Source: Basidiobolus meristosporus CBS 931.73
Taxonomy: Eukaryota > Basidiobolomycota > Basidiobolomycetes > Basidiobolales > Basidiobolaceae
Assembly (NCBI GenBank): GCA_002104905.1
Contig: MCFE01000026.1
Location: forward strand, 1-64,000
Direction: 5' to 3'
DNA: 64,000 nt
Below are positions 1 to 9,290 of the stretch, piece after piece. The notes under the pieces were generated by a model, which saw nothing but the letters and a program-made list of their open reading frames with translations, made no database searches and was not told the origin of the DNA. Position numbers and translations under genes: made by a program. Position 1 is the first letter of the stretch. Each line of letters begins with the position of its first letter.

Positions 1-1457
1 CCAAAAGGTTCAGTAATCTTTGTTTATATTATTCTGATCAAGTTGAATTAGTAAGCACCAAGAGACTGGACTAATTGAAATCTGCTGGGGTGTTGATAGG
101 TGCATAAGATAAATGAAAAATTGCATCATTAATCAGCTGATGTCTTGGCAACTACTAAGTGGTTGGATAGATCTCAGATGACTAATCCTTTGGAAAGGAT
201 TAGCAGATCAGTTGAGGATGTAATGACCACTTGAAAATGAATCAGGTGTGACAGCTAAAAATGGATTCTGAGAAGTGATAAAATAAACCATAATAGGGAT
301 AAGTTATGTTTGGGTTAGGGAAAATCAGTTTGGGTACTAGATTTTCCAACAGAGTGAAATTGGCTAAGTTTTAAATGTTAATGTACAACAGCAAGTACTA
401 CCATATCCCAATCTCATCAAGAATATAACCTTCAAGTCCATCATAGATATGATGAGTTAGCATATGGAGGACAGCCAGGAGGAGTTGGAAAATATTGGGC
501 ACCAATGTGCTATGGAGATACTTATTTCCTTTGGCATTAAGAGGCTAAGCAGCCTTGATGTGTAGGAAATCAGTCAAGTAAGGCAAGGTTGGGTTGGACA
601 CAAGAAGCAACTAATTTTTGTAAGGACAACTTTACCAAAGTTGGCTGAGTTTCTGCTGGGTGCAAGCCAATTTCTACACCATTCAATTTGGAATTCACTC
701 AAACAAGAACCAGAGTGCACCTATAAGGGGGACTCAAATCCAGCTGGCAGAAGGCATATATTGATTAAGTACCGAAAAGTATTTTGTAGATACTCAACAA
801 GTATTCATATCACAAGAGATGGCAACTAAGCATGTATTTGCAAGATGCATAGGTAACCAGCAATACAGGGTGTATGGCAAATATGCCAGTATCACACTAA
901 AAAGCCGTAAAGTTGGCGTGATAGAAGTGTGTCAATTGCAGCAGGTGTGCACATATGTAGAGGTTAGCAAGATGACTGTCAAAACACCATCAAGTTTTTT
1001 ACTTTATTTGGCAGCAAATTCAGCAATACACTGTCACAATACCACCATAAGATTTTAAGGAGGGTCAAGAATTCTAAGCAGCTGGACCAACTTATTTTTC
1101 ATAGCACTTGCAGGCAAAATTAGAGAAATTTGTCTGTTGGAAATTACTTTGAGAAGTTATTTCATTGAGACACACACTAAGCCAAAGAGTTCAGCACTTG
1201 CTCTTTATGGCTTTAAAGCAAATTGAATTAGTCAACATCAAGAGGTTGGAGTACTGATTCAAGTTAACCTGAGATTTTATTAACAACTACAGATGGAACA
1301 TAATAAATCATTTGGTCAGATGATTTTCAGCTGATGTTAGAGATATGCCAAAGCACCTGTTATAATTTTTGCACAGTTGCTGGTGGATAAAACTAAAATA
1401 CTAGTTGGATAATCATACAGTCCAATTCATGGAATCAGATATCAAAGGGTTAGAGAA
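1..1457. other. Gene-free, CpG-starved flank of the retrotransposon
   Basis: I find no supportable gene here; the only open frames are short and unlike any protein I know. The base composition is peculiar. Counting by eye, only three CG dinucleotides occur in about 1.46 kb (near 772, 906 and 917), while TG and CA are common. The same pattern resumes to the right of the inserted element and ends at about 6711, where genes begin. This looks like an old repeat or heterochromatic stretch worn down by cytosine methylation and deamination, but no recognisable repeat family remains. Confidence 0.6.
1453..1457. repeat. Left copy of 5-bp target-site duplication (GAGAA)
   Basis: GAGAA lies directly before the 5' LTR and again directly after the 3' LTR. 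Five base pairs is the usual duplication length for Ty1/copia integrases. The exact match shows that both element ends derive from one insertion. Confidence 0.93.
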
Positions 1458-1807
1458 TGTTGTAAAAATTCGTATTTTCCACCTAAATATTCACCTAACT
1501 TAGTCACTTAGATCATCACCTTCAAATCCTAGAGAATACTGACCAAATTCCTTGTCGGGATTTACTTAGAATATTTTCACCAAAATACCAGGTACCCAGA
1601 ACATGAAAATTCTCAAAGTTGTCCAAACAGCCCCAAACTTTGCACACATGTTCTTGGGACCTTCCTTAACCTATTCTACGTGTTTGTAATGCCAAGACCA
1701 TGTAAAAGTATAAATACTACTTTTACATTCAATAAATCATTAAGTGAAAACCACATAATCTACTTGTTCTCCAAATCACTTCCAATATCTCCAAGACTCT
1801 TACAACA
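1458..1807 (+). repeat. 5' LTR of the copia element
   Basis: 350 bp bounded by the inverted ends TGTTG/CAACA. It contains a TATA box (TATAAATA) and an AATAAA motif about 20 bp downstream at 1731-1736, so U3, R and U5 can be placed roughly: transcription should begin around 1735-1745. The Gag-Pol frame is open through the last part of the LTR by chance, but the in-frame ATG at 1689 lies upstream of the TATA box and would not be in the transcript. Confidence 0.96.
1709..1716 (+). promoter_or_regulatory. TATA box of the LTR promoter
   Basis: TATAAATA inside the 5' LTR; the identical copy in the 3' LTR is at 6046-6053. Its position sets the U3/R boundary near 1740 and makes the ATG at 1812 the first start codon of the predicted genomic transcript. 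Confidence 0.75.
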
Positions 1808-1819
1808 GGTTATGAGCCC
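1808..1819 (+). other. Primer-binding site matching the initiator tRNA-Met anticodon stem-loop
   Basis: The 12 bases directly after the 5' LTR, GGTTATGAGCCC, are the reverse complement of GGGCTCATAACC, the anticodon stem-loop of eukaryotic initiator tRNA-Met. They do not match a tRNA 3' acceptor end. Priming from an internally cleaved half-tRNA is known for Drosophila copia and yeast Ty5 (Hemivirus type). Assignment is by sequence complementarity only; the host tRNA is not in this window. Confidence 0.8.
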
Positions 1820-4800
1820 CGAGCTGTCACTCTCTGCAATGTCTACTACTGCTATTACTGGAATTTTTCCCTCTGCTGAAAAGTTGGATGGATCTAACTA
1901 CCAAGTGTGGAAGGTGAAGATGAAGATGCTGCTACAAGAAAGAGGCCTTTGGGATATTGTCATGGGAGAAGAATGCCCTCCTAAAAACGTGGGAGAGGAA
2001 GCCTTGAAGTACCAGAAGAAAGAACAAAGTGCCTTTAACTGCATTTGCCTTAATGTCAAGGACAAATTGCTAATTCAATGCTCAAGAGCAAAAACGGCAA
2101 AGAATGCCTGGAAAGCATTAGAAGACACCTACCAGTCATGTTCAGCTGCCAAGAAAATGTATCTGAGAAGAAAATTCTTTACTACAAAGATGCTGCCAGG
2201 AGAAGAAATGAAAAATCTAATTAACAGAATTACCCTGCTGGTAGATGAGATGGAATCTGTGGGCGTACCAACTACTGATGAGGATGTGATAGTTACCATC
2301 CTGAATAGCCTGACAGACGAGTTTCAGGGCCTTGTATCAGCCCTAGAGTCCAGAACTGAAGATTTGACCTTAAATTACGTATATGGAAGGCTCCTGGATG
2401 AAGAATTAAGAAAATCAAGCGCCAATAAGAAGGAAGAAGAAAATGCTTTAATAAGCAATGATAACCAACAAAGGAGGTACCCAAGACCCTACAAAGGCAA
2501 CAGCAACCTATTTTGCAACTACTGCAAAAGGAAAGGACACACATCAGACCGATGTTTCAAAAAGAGAGATTATCAGCAAAAGAAGCCTGAATATGGAAAT
2601 GCTGCAACAACTGAAGATAGACTATTCATATCTGCACTAAATATGACCACAAACAAGGATTCTCAGACGTGGTATATTGACTCTGGAGCTTCTCAACACT
2701 TTACACACCAAAAAGAACTTTTTACCCAATATCAAGAAATTCCAATTAAGAAGGTTTTCATGGGTGACGATAGAACACTTGATGCAGTGGGAGAAGGAAC
2801 TATCCAAGTAAACCTTAGAAGCAGTGAAGGAAGCCATACACTGACCTTTAAAGAAGTACTCTATGTACCAGAAATAGCCAAGAACCTACTCTCTGTAAGC
2901 AAGGCCACAGCAGAAGGACTCAGTTTCAGTTTTGACAATTCTGGATGCAGGATCACTGATCAAAATGGTGCCCATATTGCTTCGGGCATCAGAGATCAGA
3001 ACCTATACAAGTTGACTTATATTCCATCATATCTGGAAGCCAATATAAGTAACTTAAATGAAGAAACACCAATGCTTTGGCACAGGAGATTTGGACACAT
3101 CAATTTTGATTATTTGCGTAAAATGATCAAAGATCAGCTAATTTCTGGAGTGAAAATTGATCCCCCAGCTATTTTGGAGCACTGTGAAGCCTGCATATAT
3201 GGGAAACAAGCCAGACAACCGTTCAAGAGCTCTGGGTTAATCAAAACTAAGAAAAAATTAGATCTAATTCACTCAGATCTGTGTGGACCTATGCAAAATT
3301 TATCCTTAGGCGGGATGAAGTATTTAATCACTTTTATTGATGATTATACAAGATACACATGGGTCTACTTCATGGAGAGAAAGGAAGAAGCTCTGTCTAA
3401 GCTCAGGGAGTTCAAAGCCATGGTGGAGAGAGAAACTGGTGAAAAAATCAAGAAAATACGCTCTGACAATGGTGGAGAATATACCTCAAAACTCTTCATC
3501 CACTTCTGCAAAATTCATGGGATAAAGCAAGAGACTACTGTACCATACTCCCCACAGCAAAATGGAGTAGCAGAACGAGCTAACAGATCAATAATTGATA
3601 TGGCAAGATCTATGATCCATGATCAAAAATTATCCTATGATTTTTGGGCGGAATCAGTTGCCACTGCTGTATATCTTAAAAATAGGAGTTATAACAGAAT
3701 ACTTCGTGATTCTACTCCATTTGAAGCATGGTATGGATACAGACCAAGTGCAGAACATCTAAGAATATTTGGGTGTACAGCATATGCCAAAAAACTGGCC
3801 GGAAATCAGTCAAAATTTGAGCCAAAAAGTGTAAAATGCATATTTTTGGGCTACTGCAATGAGAGTAAGGCATACAGACTCTACAATACCGAAGCAAAGA
3901 AGCTGATCAAGTCCAGGGATGTGTTGTTTGATGAAAATTCAAAATTTTCACAAAAAATGACATCAGATGATGACGAAAATTTGATCTCAAGTCCACCAAT
4001 TGTCAGGATTGAATCAGAGCAAAACAATGAAAATTTTTTCACTCCAGAGGACTCTACAACCGTGGTTCAGCCAGAATCAGTGCCCAGGAATATCCCAGAA
4101 GTGATCATTCCAGTATCAAATGCCCGGAGATCCAATCGGACAAGAAATAGCCCAAATTACTATATCAATGAGGGTACAAACTTAGCCTATGCCTATTCAG
4201 TCCATGTTGATGAACCCCAGACTGTAAAAGAGGCCCTAAATAGTCCTCAGACGAAGTTTTGGAGATCTGCAATGACTGAGGAATATCAGGCACTGATGGA
4301 AAATCAAACTTGGGACTTAGTCAAATTACCAATCAACCGAAAATCAATTGGATGCAGATGGGTCTTCAAGACAAAATACAAGGCTGATGGTACAATTGAA
4401 AGATACAAAGCAAGACTTGTAGCCAAAGGATACTCTCAAACAAAAGGACTTGACTATACTGAGACCTTTGCACCGGTAGCCAAGTTTAATTCCATCAGAT
4501 TAATATTGGCTATTGCAGCCAAATATAAGTTTTTTATTCATCAAATGGATGTAAAAACTGCATTTTTGAATGGAGAACTTGATGAGGACGTGTATATGGA
4601 CCAGCCTGATGGGTTTGTTGACCAAGATAACCCCCATTTGGTCTGCAAGCTTAAAAAGTCACTATATGGTCTCAAACAATCACCAAGAGCCTGGAATTGC
4701 AAGATAGATTCTTATTTGGAATCTTTGAGTTTCAAAAGGAGTAATGCTGACTATAGTATATACTATAAGCCAGATAGAGCAAATCCGGTTCTATTAGCTC

Positions 4801-5783
4801 TATATGTGGATGATCTTATTATAGCCGCCAATAACCTAGAAACATTGGAAGAGACTAAATCCAGCCTATCTAAGGAGTTCAAGATGTCCGATCTAGGAGA
4901 ACTTAGTTACTACTTAGGGATTAAGTTCTCCATAGACAGAAGTACCCAGACTATTACCCTAAGCCAATCCAAGTATATTCAAGATATACTAAAGAAGTAC
5001 AAAATGGAAGACTGCAAACCGGCAGCTACCCCAATGGAGACAAACCTTCACTTGGTCAAAACTCAACCAAATCAAGAGAGCTTGGTGCCATCTGAAAGCC
5101 CTGACTTTCCTTATCAATCTATGGTCGGCAGTCTGATGTATATCATGCTTGGAACATGTCCAGATATCTCATATTCAGTGGGAGTTGTCAGCCAACATAA
5201 TCAGAATTATGGATCTGATCATATTGCAGCAGTTAAGCGGATTTTTAGATACCTAAAAGGAACTGCTGATATCTGCTTAAGATACACTTATAAGGATTCA
5301 GAACAGGATCTTGTGGGATACTCTGATGCTGATTGGGGACGAAATTTAGAAGACAGAAGATCCACCACAGGATATACCTTTCTTTACTGTAAAGGAGCCA
5401 TTTCATGGAACTCAAGAAAGCAACCAACCGTAGCACTTTCTACTACAGAGGCAGAGTATATGGCAGCCTGTGAAGCTACAAAAGAAGCAATGTGGTTAAG
5501 AAAGCTCTTTACAGATTTAGGCCTATGTCAAAAAACGCCTATTACTTTATTTCAAGATAATCAAGGATGTATACAATTAGGTAGAAATCCAACTTTTCAT
5601 GCTAGAACCAAGCACATAGATATTAGACATCATTTCATACGTGAAGCTATAGAGAATAACTTAGTTAGCTTAGTTTACTGTCCTACAGATGAAATGATTG
5701 CAGACATATTTACCAAACCATTAGCTAGAGACAAGTTTGAATATCTTAGGTCAAAATTAGGACTAGTCAGTATGAACATTTAG
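1812..5783 (+). CDS. Copia Gag-Pol polyprotein
   Basis: One frame of 1,323 residues encodes the whole polyprotein. In order: a UBN2/DUF4219-type Gag region (LDGSNYQVWKVKMKMLL), a CCHC zinc knuckle at about residue 233 (CX2CX4HX4C), an aspartic protease at about 286 (WYIDSGASQH), a GAG-pre-integrase HHCC zinc finger (LWHRRFGH...CEAC), an integrase core with D, D and E near 486, 549 and 581, a copia reverse transcriptase with YVDD near 996, and RNase H near 1170 (GYSDADWG, ending DIFTKPLA). The start chosen is the first ATG downstream of the predicted transcription start; it lies inside the primer-binding site. A second in-frame ATG at 1839 is an alternative. Gag and Pol are fused with no frameshift or stop, so extra Gag must come from another mechanism such as splicing or proteolysis. 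Confidence 0.95.
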   Translation: MSPELSLSAMSTTAITGIFPSAEKLDGSNYQVWKVKMKMLLQERGLWDIVMGEECPPKNVGEEALKYQKKEQSAFNCICLNVKDKLLIQCSRAKTAKNAWKALEDTYQSCSAAKKMYLRRKFFTTKMLPGEEMKNLINRITLLVDEMESVGVPTTDEDVIVTILNSLTDEFQGLVSALESRTEDLTLNYVYGRLLDEELRKSSANKKEEENALISNDNQQRRYPRPYKGNSNLFCNYCKRKGHTSDRCFKKRDYQQKKPEYGNAATTEDRLFISALNMTTNKDSQTWYIDSGASQHFTHQKELFTQYQEIPIKKVFMGDDRTLDAVGEGTIQVNLRSSEGSHTLTFKEVLYVPEIAKNLLSVSKATAEGLSFSFDNSGCRITDQNGAHIASGIRDQNLYKLTYIPSYLEANISNLNEETPMLWHRRFGHINFDYLRKMIKDQLISGVKIDPPAILEHCEACIYGKQARQPFKSSGLIKTKKKLDLIHSDLCGPMQNLSLGGMKYLITFIDDYTRYTWVYFMERKEEALSKLREFKAMVERETGEKIKKIRSDNGGEYTSKLFIHFCKIHGIKQETTVPYSPQQNGVAERANRSIIDMARSMIHDQKLSYDFWAESVATAVYLKNRSYNRILRDSTPFEAWYGYRPSAEHLRIFGCTAYAKKLAGNQSKFEPKSVKCIFLGYCNESKAYRLYNTEAKKLIKSRDVLFDENSKFSQKMTSDDDENLISSPPIVRIESEQNNENFFTPEDSTTVVQPESVPRNIPEVIIPVSNARRSNRTRNSPNYYINEGTNLAYAYSVHVDEPQTVKEALNSPQTKFWRSAMTEEYQALMENQTWDLVKLPINRKSIGCRWVFKTKYKADGTIERYKARLVAKGYSQTKGLDYTETFAPVAKFNSIRLILAIAAKYKFFIHQMDVKTAFLNGELDEDVYMDQPDGFVDQDNPHLVCKLKKSLYGLKQSPRAWNCKIDSYLESLSFKRSNADYSIYYKPDRANPVLLALYVDDLIIAANNLETLEETKSSLSKEFKMSDLGELSYYLGIKFSIDRSTQTITLSQSKYIQDILKKYKMEDCKPAATPMETNLHLVKTQPNQESLVPSESPDFPYQSMVGSLMYIMLGTCPDISYSVGVVSQHNQNYGSDHIAAVKRIFRYLKGTADICLRYTYKDSEQDLVGYSDADWGRNLEDRRSTTGYTFLYCKGAISWNSRKQPTVALSTTEAEYMAACEATKEAMWLRKLFTDLGLCQKTPITLFQDNQGCIQLGRNPTFHARTKHIDIRHHFIREAIENNLVSLVYCPTDEMIADIFTKPLARDKFEYLRSKLGLVSMNI

Positions 5784-5785
5784 CT

Positions 5786-5794
5786 GAGTGGGAG
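5786..5794 (+). other. Polypurine tract
   Basis: GAGTGGGAG ends directly at the first base of the 3' LTR. This is where plus-strand DNA synthesis of an LTR element is primed. It is short and has one T. Confidence 0.7.
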
Positions 5795-6144
5795 TGTTGT
5801 AAAAATTCGTATTTTCCACCTAAATGTTCACCTAACTTAGTCACTTAGATCATCACCTTCAAATCCTAGAGAATACTGACCAAATTCCTTGTCGGGATTT
5901 ACTTAGAATATTTTCACCAAAATACCAGGTACCCAGAACATGAAAATTCTCAAAGTTGTCCAAACAGCCCCAAACTTTGCACACATGTTCTTGGGACCTT
6001 CCTTAACCTATTCTACGTGTTTGTAATGCCAAGACCATGTAAAAGTATAAATACTACTTTTACATTCAATAAATCATTAAGTGAAAACCACATAATCTAC
6101 TTGTTCTCCAAATCACTTCCAATATCTCCAAGACTCTTACAACA
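5795..6144 (+). repeat. 3' LTR of the copia element
   Basis: Same 350-bp length and ends as the 5' LTR, differing only at 5826 (G instead of A). It repeats the TATA box at 6046-6053 and the AATAAA motif at 6068-6073; the latter probably directs polyadenylation of the element RNA and could start outward transcription into the flank. Confidence 0.96.
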
Positions 6145-6149
6145 GAGAA
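6145..6149. repeat. Right copy of 5-bp target-site duplication (GAGAA)
   Basis: Directly follows the 3' LTR and equals 1453-1457. Confidence 0.93.
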
Positions 6150-6719
6150 GACCATTGATGAGATTTGATCCTTGCAATTTTTGTGATGACATAAGCATTT
6201 TCTTGAGTGTTGATACAGAAGATATGCCAAGTATTACTGCAATTGATATCAATCACAGTCCTAGCTGGTAACATATATCAAATATTGTGCAACACAAAAA
6301 TAAAGCTATCTTAACCAACTTATTATTTCAACAACTAAGCTTTATCCATTTCTTAGGTGTCTATTTCTTCAGTTCCAACATCTTATGAATAGCTCAGCAC
6401 TTCTTACTGGTGTATATCTTCTTGATGAGATGAAATTCAACAGTATAGTAATTTGAGTCCTTGGTACTGTAGCCATCCCTCAGCTCATACCAATCATCCC
6501 TATATCCAGATCCTGATTTTGACCCTGCTACACTCTCTAACTTACAACTGATACAATTAGACTACCTTGGGAAATTTGAGATTGCAAGCCTGGCTAACTA
6601 CAAGCTACATGTATAGCCAAAACATTGGTATCCCTTGGTCATGAAATACAGCAAAGATCATAGATAGGTTTGCTAGATTTATTTTGTGAGCAATATATCT
6701 AACTGACAAACTCGCACTA
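6150..6719. other. CpG-free continuation of the left flank
   Basis: No gene seen. I count no CG dinucleotide from 6145 until about 6712, next to the stop codon of the following gene; after that CpG returns to normal frequency. Removing the element would join this stretch to 1-1457 as a single CpG-depleted block of about 2 kb. Confidence 0.6.
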
Positions 6720-7665
6720 CTACCAAGGCAATTCCTTTCCAGCATAGTCAAAATATTTCCCGGTACTGGAAAATGTCAAGCCGTCAATCACCTTCAACAT
6801 CCCAGAAATACTCTCATCAGAAGTGATATCAGCACCCTTGCCTCCCATATCTAAAATGGGAATTTGTAAGCACTTGAATATACCGAATTTAGTCGTCTTT
6901 AATCCCTACCAGTTTGAACCCAACCAGGGTGGATTGAGATTACAGTAATATTTTGGTCCTTTAGTTCCTTAGAGAAGCCTGAAGTCACTATAGAATTGAG
7001 GTTTGAGTATGGCAAGAATATTATAGCAGTCTTGATAAATACAAACCCATATTGAGTGCTGCCTTTGTTACACCATATCCCATGGTAGATGCACTATTAA
7101 TATTCAAGGTGATTGATCCTAGGATAGAACTAACGTTTATGATTTGCTTTTTTCCTCCTAGTTCTAGTAGTGGAATAAATTGCTGGGCGACCAGGACAGG
7201 ACCAGTGACATTGGTGGTAAACATTTCTTCCAGCTCTGCTTTGGTTCTACGATTACAAATAATCAACCTTTGATCACCTCAAGCAAGATTAGGAGATGAG
7301 TTGCTTACATTTTAGTCAGCCCTGCGTTGTCCTTACTGATACCGGCGTTATTTATCAGTACATCAATTCCACCACCAGTGAGCTTCGAAATTTCTTTGGC
7401 ACTTTCCTGTAAAGATTCGGCGTAAGGGAGGAGGCCCGACTTAAGATCACACGATGTAGCAAACCTCGATAGAACCCTTGTTGTTGACGTCCAGCTTGTG
7501 GACACTCAGCCTGTCTCCTGCCTCCTGCTTAAGTTCTTCTAGAGCAGTAGCGGATGATGGGTTTCTACAGCAAGCAAATACCCTAGCCCCAGGTTTTTGT
7601 AGAATCTGGCGTACAAACTCGAGCCCTAATCCGCGAGAGGCGCCGGTTACAACGTATGTAGACAT
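6720..7665 (-). CDS. Short-chain dehydrogenase/reductase (C-factor/sniffer-like), five exons
   Basis: Predicted to be a soluble NAD(P)H-dependent reductase of the classical SDR fold; the substrate cannot be read from the sequence. Joining 7665-7465, 7406-7309, 7246-7047, 6978-6910 and 6850-6720 gives an in-frame protein of 232 residues. The introns are 58-68 nt and GT...AG. The N-terminus has the cofactor motif TGASRGLG, then LINNAG, the catalytic Ser in NVSS and the YxxxK pair in YGVTK, then HPGWVQTDMGG, all typical of the C-factor/sniffer carbonyl reductase group. Length fits the family (about 230-250). The third intron leaves the helix after the YxxxK motif about three residues shorter than usual, so its donor site (GTTTGT) is the least certain boundary. 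A TATA-like box precedes the start. Confidence 0.85.
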
Positions 7666-8044
7666 GATAAAATGAAATTATTTCTCAAAGCACCGTGCCC
7701 TCCTGAAATATATACTTCTGCCCCGGATAAAAGGGATGTGGGATTGCTTATTAATAACCTTACCACCTCTATTTGTCAGCGTTGATAGTTGGGAACGAAC
7801 AGGAGAAGCCTTCAAGATCTTGCTCAATGCATCCAACGTAGTGACATCACTGCTTTATCATCCACTCAATCAAAGCTGATGAGAACTAGATAAAACATAC
7901 AGGTCATGCATTCAATAACACATTGGTAAGCTACTAGCACCTTACACTTGGTGGACATAAAGTGGCCGAGTCAGTATTTGATTATGTACAAATGGTTTTT
8001 ATTGTGGGCTAGAATAAAGATGAGGCTATATAATACATCATGCA
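7666..8044. other. Promoter region of the dehydrogenase
   Basis: Contains the SDR promoter: an ATATATAC motif read on the minus strand around 7707-7714, some 45 nt before the ATG. The rest, up to the stop codon of the next gene on the same strand, shows nothing further. Confidence 0.5.
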
Positions 8045-8983
8045 TTAATTAATTTGGCTATATTGAGCTTTCTTATACTCGTCAAGGGCATCAAGGAACT
8101 GTTGAGTTTTGTTAACCAACGATTTCCGAGTTGTCCGGACCAGACCAGACCCCATACTGTCGACCCCGTCTATACGGATAAGCAGCTTTAGCAGTGCATC
8201 TTCGTATCCGAGGTAGCTTTGATTTTCTTTGACTGGCAAGATTTTAATCGAGTCCGGAGTCGAATCGGGGGCAAACTTGAGGGGATGCTTGAAAACCCTT
8301 GAGCCCTGGCGTTCGTGTAGGAGATTTAGTTCGTCTTCAAAGGAATGGAGTGTCCGGAGACATTGGAGAATCTGCCGTGCTTGTCGAATCTCGATACGCG
8401 ATCTGATGAACTCGGCGATCTTCTTTGATGCCTCATCCCTTTGCCTCTCATGATGTTGGCGCCACTGGCGTTGGATGATCTTTGCTGCTCTGTTGCGTTG
8501 GAATCGCTGGATGGCTTCTTGCTGCCTTTGAGCCTCTAGCAGCTGTTGGGATGGATGTCTGTGTGATTTGTTTGAGGCTCTGTGGCCCTGACGTGGTTTC
8601 AAATTGTTATGGGACTTGTTGTGACTTGCACCATACTGGCGATTGGCTGGTAGAGAATCAGGGAGCATAGACCTCAACAAATTCCAATCGTCTTGCTCTG
8701 AATCGGATGATTCACTGCTAGTAGTAGTCTGGGATGAATCATACCCAGTGCGATTGTTGCTAGACATGTTTCTGGATACTGGTGTATAATAGTTTTCTGG
8801 ATAGTAACGTTGTGGCGTTTGCTGGCCATATGTTTTGGGACGAGCTACTCTGTACTGAGGGGTAAAGAATTCCTCGGGGTGTGCTCTTTGATAATATGCG
8901 GATGGTATGGCTGAAGGACGTACCCGCCGTTGAGCGGGGTACTGAACGAATGGATCGAATGGGGAATATAGAGGACTGAACAT
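8045..8983 (-). CDS. IQ-motif and BAG-domain protein (putative Hsp70 co-chaperone)
   Basis: Single-exon gene of 312 residues. The first half is rich in Tyr, Pro, Gln and Ser and looks disordered. At about residues 166-181 lies an IQ calmodulin-binding motif (AAKIIQRQWRQHHERQ). The C-terminal third, about 205-305, matches a BAG domain: a long charged helix, then YEDALLKLLIRIDGVDSMG and a final RKSLVNKTQQFLDALDEYK helix. BAG domains bind the Hsp70 ATPase domain and promote nucleotide exchange. IQ followed by BAG is the arrangement of plant BAG5-7 proteins, and related fungal proteins begin with a similar MFSP...SPFD stretch. The start at 8983 is the first ATG in frame. Partner and location are inferred from family only. 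Confidence 0.8.
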   Translation of the reverse strand: MFSPLYSPFDPFVQYPAQRRVRPSAIPSAYYQRAHPEEFFTPQYRVARPKTYGQQTPQRYYPENYYTPVSRNMSSNNRTGYDSSQTTTSSESSDSEQDDWNLLRSMLPDSLPANRQYGASHNKSHNNLKPRQGHRASNKSHRHPSQQLLEAQRQQEAIQRFQRNRAAKIIQRQWRQHHERQRDEASKKIAEFIRSRIEIRQARQILQCLRTLHSFEDELNLLHERQGSRVFKHPLKFAPDSTPDSIKILPVKENQSYLGYEDALLKLLIRIDGVDSMGSGLVRTTRKSLVNKTQQFLDALDEYKKAQYSQIN

Positions 8984-9290
8984 TGTACAACTGTAGATTG
9001 TGCCTTGCCTCAACGCAGTATTTAACGAAAATCACTTGGCCAAATTTGGTAAGCGAGATTTTACTAGCACACTCTCGTGGCTTCTACAATTTTCCTGATT
9101 GTTCTCGATTTAATTCGGCAGATGATGAAATGGTAATCACGTTCTCCTGGCTCCGGTGAATTTATCCATCGGTATATTTTCATCCATCAATAGCAAGCGA
9201 TTCAGCTGATCGGATAACGTCATTTAAGTGAAGTGTGCCATTTATTGGTTTAGTTGAGACATATTCATTTGAATTGCATATTTCTAGATT
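8984..9290. other. Intergenic region, BAG promoter
   Basis: Holds the upstream region of the BAG gene, including a TTAAATA motif on the minus strand near 9018, and the 3' end region of the adjacent CBM18 gene. Nothing else seen. Confidence 0.4.

Larger units (their letters stand above)
1458..6144 (+). mobile_element. Full-length Ty1/copia (Pseudoviridae-type) LTR retrotransposon
   Basis: The element is 4,687 bp long, with 350-bp LTRs that begin TGTTG and end CAACA, a primer-binding site touching the 5' LTR, one uninterrupted Gag-Pol frame, a purine-rich tract before the 3' LTR, and a 5-bp target duplication. The domain order protease, integrase, reverse transcriptase, RNase H is that of Ty1/copia, not Ty3/gypsy. 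The two LTRs differ at one base of 350 by my reading (A at 1489, G at 5826), so insertion was recent. No stop codon or frameshift breaks the coding region, so the copy may be autonomous. It sits in non-genic CpG-poor DNA and disrupts no visible gene. Confidence 0.97.

Noticed and set aside
641-1058. Two short plus-strand frames in the left flank
   Set aside because: No domain, overlapping each other, in CpG-depleted non-coding sequence.
1680-1811. N-terminal extension of the Gag-Pol frame into the LTR, also repeated at 6017-6271 after the 3' LTR
   Set aside because: The extension starts at a non-ATG codon, and its first ATG (1689) precedes the TATA box. The same residues after the 3' LTR are just the second LTR read in the same frame and run into flank.
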